In this document: piece by piece, positions 60,138 to 64,000 of the stretch
Layout: each line of letters opens with the position of its first letter
How positions within the stretch are numbered: position 1 is the stretch's first letter
Source of the DNA: Diplonema papillatum
Taxonomy: Eukaryota > Euglenozoa > Diplonemea > Diplonemida > Diplonemidae
Assembly (NCBI GenBank): GCA_030068145.1
Contig: JAPJBO010000600.1
Span: 62,001-126,000, forward strand
Direction of reading: 5' to 3'
DNA: 64,000 nt
The notes under the pieces: model-generated
The model's database searches: none
Told to the model about the DNA's origin: nothing
Seen by the model: the letters and a program-made list of their open reading frames with translations, nothing else
Made by a program: the position numbers and the translations under genes

Positions 60138-63100
60138 TCACGATGCCTTCGCGTAGGCGATGGAGTAAGCACCGCAAACAGATACCTTCACGGTTACCGA
60201 CGATACTCCTGCCTTCGAAGCCGCTTCCTCTGCTCTGCCGTGGAACACTACTTTGTTTTCAGGGGTGATCTCGATCTCACGCAGGGGGGCCGAAGCTCCG
60301 TCCCAGACTGGGTCAGATCCGACTTCTTGGAAGGATGACACCGCCTTGATCACTGCTTCTTTCGCGCTCCACTTGCCGGCCAGAGCGCTTCTAGGGTTAT
60401 CGGCTGCAGAAGCAGACGCCTGTTCGGCAGCCGTGAAGTTACGCTCCAAGAATGTTTGGTTGTCGAGAGGAATGGCGTTCAGGAGCTCCACGTCGCAGCC
60501 GATACCCTTCATACGGTCGTCCCCGGCTGCCGGGGCAGCGGTGAGGAGCTGCTGTTCAGCGTCGTCGAGGGCGTAGTTGAGGGGTTGCCCCGTGTAGCTT
60601 CTGAACGTGTACGACTTCGCCTTCGTGTCGTACGCAGCCCGAGCCAGCGGGTCGAGGTACACAGTCTGCTCCTGCTCGGGAGTGTACGGGGGTGCGTCTT
60701 TGACCTGGACGAGCTTGCCACCGGCGAGCGACTGGTGGTAGTGGTTGTAGCAGTCACGCTGACGCATGGCGCGCTTCGCCGCGTATGCCTTGTAGTCCGC
60801 CTCGTCGAGAGTGGCGAGGATGTAGTCGGGGTGGATCACGAGGCACTCGCCTCCGACTTGCCCGAATCCGAAAGACTTCAGAAGGCACGACTTGATTTCG
60901 ATGCCGTTCAACGTGCGTGACGGGAAGAACAAGTGGCTGAACTGCGCGAGCTTGCCGTCGACGTTGTCCGCGTTGCGGTTGCCGGGCACACGCTGGTGCT
61001 CGAGCATCTGCAAGCACCCGTTCAGCATCCACGCCGCGGCCGCCCCCTTCGGGTGTCCCGTCAGCCACTTCTGGAACACAGTGGGCAGCAGGTTTCCCTT
61101 CGACCGTCCCAGGTGGGCAACTTGTGCGTTCACCACCGACGACTCGTTGAAGTCGTTTGCCTGCGTCGACGTGCCGTGGAACGATGCGACGGAGATGTCG
61201 TCAACGTCCAACCCCCACACTGCCAGAGCTCCCCGCAGCGGCGCGATTGCCATGTTGCCGCGGTAGAAGCCTTGTCCGTACGTGTCGAGGGCGCCCTGTT
61301 CTTTGCGGCGGGCCCCCTCCTTGATCTCTTCCACGCGCTGCTCGACGTAAGCGGAGTTCGACTGCGTGCTGTCGTCATGCGACAGCTCGTCCTGCAGGTA
61401 TTCGTGCTCGCTCTGTACCCACTTCGCGATGTTGGCCCGCTCCACCTGCAGCTGACGCTTCCTCCAGTTGAAGTCGAGCAACCGCTGTGGGACGACGCCT
61501 CTTCGCTCTCTTGCTGTTGTCAGGATACCCTGGCCTGGCGCAGGCACCGACCGTCCTTCTTTGTCGGTCGCTGTGTTCGTCAGCCCCACAATTCCGTAGA
61601 TCGGCACTCCCATCTCGAAGGCAGTCTCTGCCGACATCAGCACGTGGATGCCTGCACCTTGCGACTCCATAAACCCTGCCCGCGATGTTGTCGTTGGACG
61701 CGACATTTCGGAAGGAGTCCTTCCCTTCAGCTCTTCCAGCGATGCATCCGACGTCGCCTGCATGTTCGCGAACTCGTAGCTTCCTTCTTCTCCGAAGTCG
61801 TCGTACCCGCCCGCGATCACAACCTTCGCCTTCCCGCTCACGATGGTCTCTACTCCGATCTCCACCGACTCTACCGCAGTCGCGCACGCACCCACTGGCG
61901 TCTTGATCGGCCCAGAGCTCGACAGCAGCAGCAAGTTGACCCACGCAGGCATCACGTTGATGAACGACTCCTGCAGCACGTCCTTCTGCACTGGTTGGTC
62001 CACAAAACGTCGACGGAAGATCCCCTGCAGCGAGTCCATTCCTCCCATTCCGCCTCCCGACGTGTTTCCGAGCTCCGACACGTGGATGTACTTGTAGAAC
62101 TCGTACGGATCTGTCACACCCGACGTCACCAACGCCTCGACCGTCGACACCAGAGTGTAAAGCGTGATCGGGTCCACCTGGTCCACCAGGTCCTTCGACA
62201 GCCCGTACCGCTCTGCGCTCCAACCGGTAGGCACCTGACCGGCCACCGTTCGCGTGAACTTCAACGCCTTCGGGATGTACAGCTGTGCGCCCTTCCGCAG
62301 CTTCGCCTCCCAGACTCCGACGCCTTTCTCCCAGATGTCCACTGAGTCCCCGTGCTGCAGCTTGAAAGCCTTCGCCTCCTCTTCCCCGCACTCCACAGGT
62401 GCCATCTCCTTGTCGATCGACACCTGGTGCAGCAGCATCTTCTTCTTCGGGTCGTATCCTCCGAACAGTTCCGGCTCGATCACACGCACTCCCGTGTGCT
62501 TCAGGATCTCTTCCTCGAACTCCTTCTTCACTTCCACGTCCTTCAAAGGCGCACCCGTCTTCGCGTTCGTCCATCCCGAGTACTTGGGGTCCCGCTGGTA
62601 CTTGATCAGCCCCATGATCCACGCCAACTCAATGCAGCCCTCCAGCGAGAACTGGCCGTCTGCCTCCATCTGCCAGCGCGTGCGTGAGCCTCCCCATGGT
62701 CCCACTTCGCCGTATCCCGTTACCACGACCACCTTCGCTGGGTCCACCATTCCCTTCATGTGTCCGATCTCCTTGTGCAGCTTCTCGTACGCCTTCAGTT
62801 CCGGGAACTTGAACTGCATGTTCGACCGCCTGTTCACTGTCGGCACCGCCGGCAGCTCCTCCTGGCCCACCACGCTGTTCTCCTTCCGCTTTTCTGCAGC
62901 CACCGACGACCTCACGTCTGCTACTTCGCGGATCGTCGTCCGCAGGCTCGACGAGATTCCGTTCAGGTTCTCTACTAGGTGAAGCCCGCCGTTCAGATCA
63001 GCCCACACTGGGTCACGCTCCGACAGCTTCACAATTTTTGGGTGCATCAGCGTCACGATGTTGAGGGCCATCTCCGGCGTCGAGAACGTCCGTACTCCCA

Positions 63101-64000
63101 GCTTCTCGATACCTTCAGCCACCAGGTTGTTAGCCGCCATCAGACCTGTACCACGCGTCCATCCGATCGACGCTCCTACAATCGTCAGGTACCTGCCCCA
63201 GTGCTCGCTGTGCCACTTGTTGAACAGCACCTCCAAGCCGATCTTCGACTCCGAGTACAGCCCGTCCCCGCCGAACAACCCGTGGTTGGGCGACATCGGC
63301 AGAATGGTCTGTGTCGGTCGCGACAACTGTCCTGCTGCCGCTTTCTTCGCTGCCACTGCCCCCATCAGCCGCAGTACGTTCGTCAGCATGATACGGTGCG
63401 CCAGCTCGCTCCTGGACCCGATCGTGTCAATCTCGATCCCCTGTTCGGAAATCGCAGCGAACGGCACGATGAAGTCGAGGTCCGTTCCGAGCCCTTCGTT
63501 CTTCTCATCATCGTACACGAAGTCCACCACTGCTTGGATGTCTCGCGACGACCCTCCGTTGAACGGGACCACATTTAGGCGCGAACCCTTAGCTCCCCAC
63601 TTCTCATACACGTCTCTGTAGAAGTCGCACGTCCTCCTCGAGTATGACGAAGTCGTGCAGATCACTTTGCACCCTCCGGCGAGCAGCATCTTTACGATTT
63701 CGATTCCGATGGAGCCCTTTCCGCATCCCGTGCACAGCGCCACCTTGTCCTTGAACGTGATGCCGTTGTTCGCAACATCGTGAAGTGCCTGCAGATAAAC
63801 CTGCGTTAACGCCTTGTTGTACTCGAACTTCATCGGGTCCTCGGTCGAGCGGCCCTTCAAGTTGAGCAGCGGCAAGATTTCGCCAACGCTACGCTTTTTG
63901 GTCACGTCTTGCTTGGACGAAACCGACTCTTCGCTTTCGATATCCGCTGGATTGGTGTAGACGCCGGCCAGGTTGAGCTCTTCCAAGATGGTTGCAAGTT
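60138..64000 (-). CDS. FAS2: Type I fatty acid synthase, fungal-alpha-type C-terminal part (KR-KS-PPT), cut by window edge
   Basis: The frame is open from the right edge of the window to TGA at 60138-60140, without introns, and continues leftward in protein terms beyond 64000; the codon at 63984-63986 (TTG, residue 1 here) is not a start. Function: makes saturated fatty acids in a cytosolic multi-enzyme complex. Domains: ketoacyl reductase, NADPH-binding TGCGKGSIG (86-94) and catalytic GDGLYSESK (Tyr244, Lys248); ketoacyl synthase, about 530-1055, with VGACATAVES (Cys701), FHGTSTQAND (His937) and TGHPKGAAA (His978, Lys980); C-terminal phosphopantetheinyl transferase, GIGCDVELLN (Asp1165, Glu1167) and GKWSAKEAV (Lys1209, Glu1210). 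This is the order of the C-terminal two thirds of fungal alpha subunits. ACP and any upstream catalytic parts would be outside. In stramenopiles alpha and beta can be fused, so a single-chain synthase is possible. All key residues are present. Confidence 0.96.
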   Translation of the reverse strand, partial: LATILEELNLAGVYTNPADIESEESVSSKQDVTKKRSVGEILPLLNLKGRSTEDPMKFEYNKALTQVYLQALHDVANNGITFKDKVALCTGCGKGSIGIEIVKMLLAGGCKVICTTSSYSRRTCDFYRDVYEKWGAKGSRLNVVPFNGGSSRDIQAVVDFVYDDEKNEGLGTDLDFIVPFAAISEQGIEIDTIGSRSELAHRIMLTNVLRLMGAVAAKKAAAGQLSRPTQTILPMSPNHGLFGGDGLYSESKIGLEVLFNKWHSEHWGRYLTIVGASIGWTRGTGLMAANNLVAEGIEKLGVRTFSTPEMALNIVTLMHPKIVKLSERDPVWADLNGGLHLVENLNGISSSLRTTIREVADVRSSVAAEKRKENSVVGQEELPAVPTVNRRSNMQFKFPELKAYEKLHKEIGHMKGMVDPAKVVVVTGYGEVGPWGGSRTRWQMEADGQFSLEGCIELAWIMGLIKYQRDPKYSGWTNAKTGAPLKDVEVKKEFEEEILKHTGVRVIEPELFGGYDPKKKMLLHQVSIDKEMAPVECGEEEAKAFKLQHGDSVDIWEKGVGVWEAKLRKGAQLYIPKALKFTRTVAGQVPTGWSAERYGLSKDLVDQVDPITLYTLVSTVEALVTSGVTDPYEFYKYIHVSELGNTSGGGMGGMDSLQGIFRRRFVDQPVQKDVLQESFINVMPAWVNLLLLSSSGPIKTPVGACATAVESVEIGVETIVSGKAKVVIAGGYDDFGEEGSYEFANMQATSDASLEELKGRTPSEMSRPTTTSRAGFMESQGAGIHVLMSAETAFEMGVPIYGIVGLTNTATDKEGRSVPAPGQGILTTARERRGVVPQRLLDFNWRKRQLQVERANIAKWVQSEHEYLQDELSHDDSTQSNSAYVEQRVEEIKEGARRKEQGALDTYGQGFYRGNMAIAPLRGALAVWGLDVDDISVASFHGTSTQANDFNESSVVNAQVAHLGRSKGNLLPTVFQKWLTGHPKGAAAAWMLNGCLQMLEHQRVPGNRNADNVDGKLAQFSHLFFPSRTLNGIEIKSCLLKSFGFGQVGGECLVIHPDYILATLDEADYKAYAAKRAMRQRDCYNHYHQSLAGGKLVQVKDAPPYTPEQEQTVYLDPLARAAYDTKAKSYTFRSYTGQPLNYALDDAEQQLLTAAPAAGDDRMKGIGCDVELLNAIPLDNQTFLERNFTAAEQASASAADNPRSALAGKWSAKEAVIKAVSSFQEVGSDPVWDGASAPLREIEITPENKVVFHGRAEEAASKAGVSSVTVKVSVCGAYSIAYAKAS

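Noticed and set aside
60933-62345. 470-codon plus frame and 415-codon minus frame inside FAS
   Set aside because: Shadows of the FAS frame, which has all catalytic motifs.

Overview
The window looks like nuclear DNA of a microbial eukaryote. A 382-codon HRD1-type gene needs a GT-AG intron of about 625 bases to complete its RING finger. A large multifunctional fatty acid synthase of the fungal alpha type runs off the right edge. The rest is mostly repeats, satellites, homopolymer tracts and short inverted-repeat transposons, with no bacterial operon structure. Fungal-type FAS also occurs in stramenopiles such as oomycetes and thraustochytrids, so the lineage is left open. TTAGGG-like degenerate repeats at 8.8-9.2 kb fit a eukaryote but do not settle the group.

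Layout. 1-13.5 kb is non-genic: an inverted-repeat-bounded minisatellite, a broken hAT-like transposase (6.0-7.6 kb), telomere-like repeats, a snapback, a perfect MITE and several dispersed families. 13.8-16.2 kb holds a roughly 150-bp satellite arranged in dimers and a 46-bp array. 16.6-18.9 kb is a candidate transposon with a decayed minus-strand ORF. 20-31 kb holds a 61-bp array, a diverged small-subunit rRNA fragment next to a perfect hairpin, a 37-bp minisatellite that appears to grow out of one arm of a foldback element, and a 198-bp MITE. 31-45 kb holds a second array with units near 149 bp, nested MITEs, an isolated 240-codon ORF framed by diverged direct repeats, and two related elements of about 0.4-0.5 kb. 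45.9-47.6 kb is a 1.7-kb palindrome (foldback element). 48.3-64 kb is the gene-bearing end: HRD1, an unrecognised 1,259-codon Ser/Arg/Pro-rich protein, and FAS.

Every coding region I can support lies on the minus strand. Three repeat families, here called D, E and K, occur only on the plus strand in all copies I found. B, C, G and H occur in both orientations. Family letters are local to this report. The well-supported genes do not form a pathway: HRD1 acts in ER-associated degradation and FAS in lipid synthesis.

Most notable: the 1.7-kb palindrome; the tandem array seeded by one foldback arm; the 1,259-codon gene with copies of both its 5' and 3' ends lying just outside it; the rRNA fragment with a compensatory base-pair change; and the strand-biased, T-run-terminated repeat modules. 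Alignments and repeat counts were made by eye.
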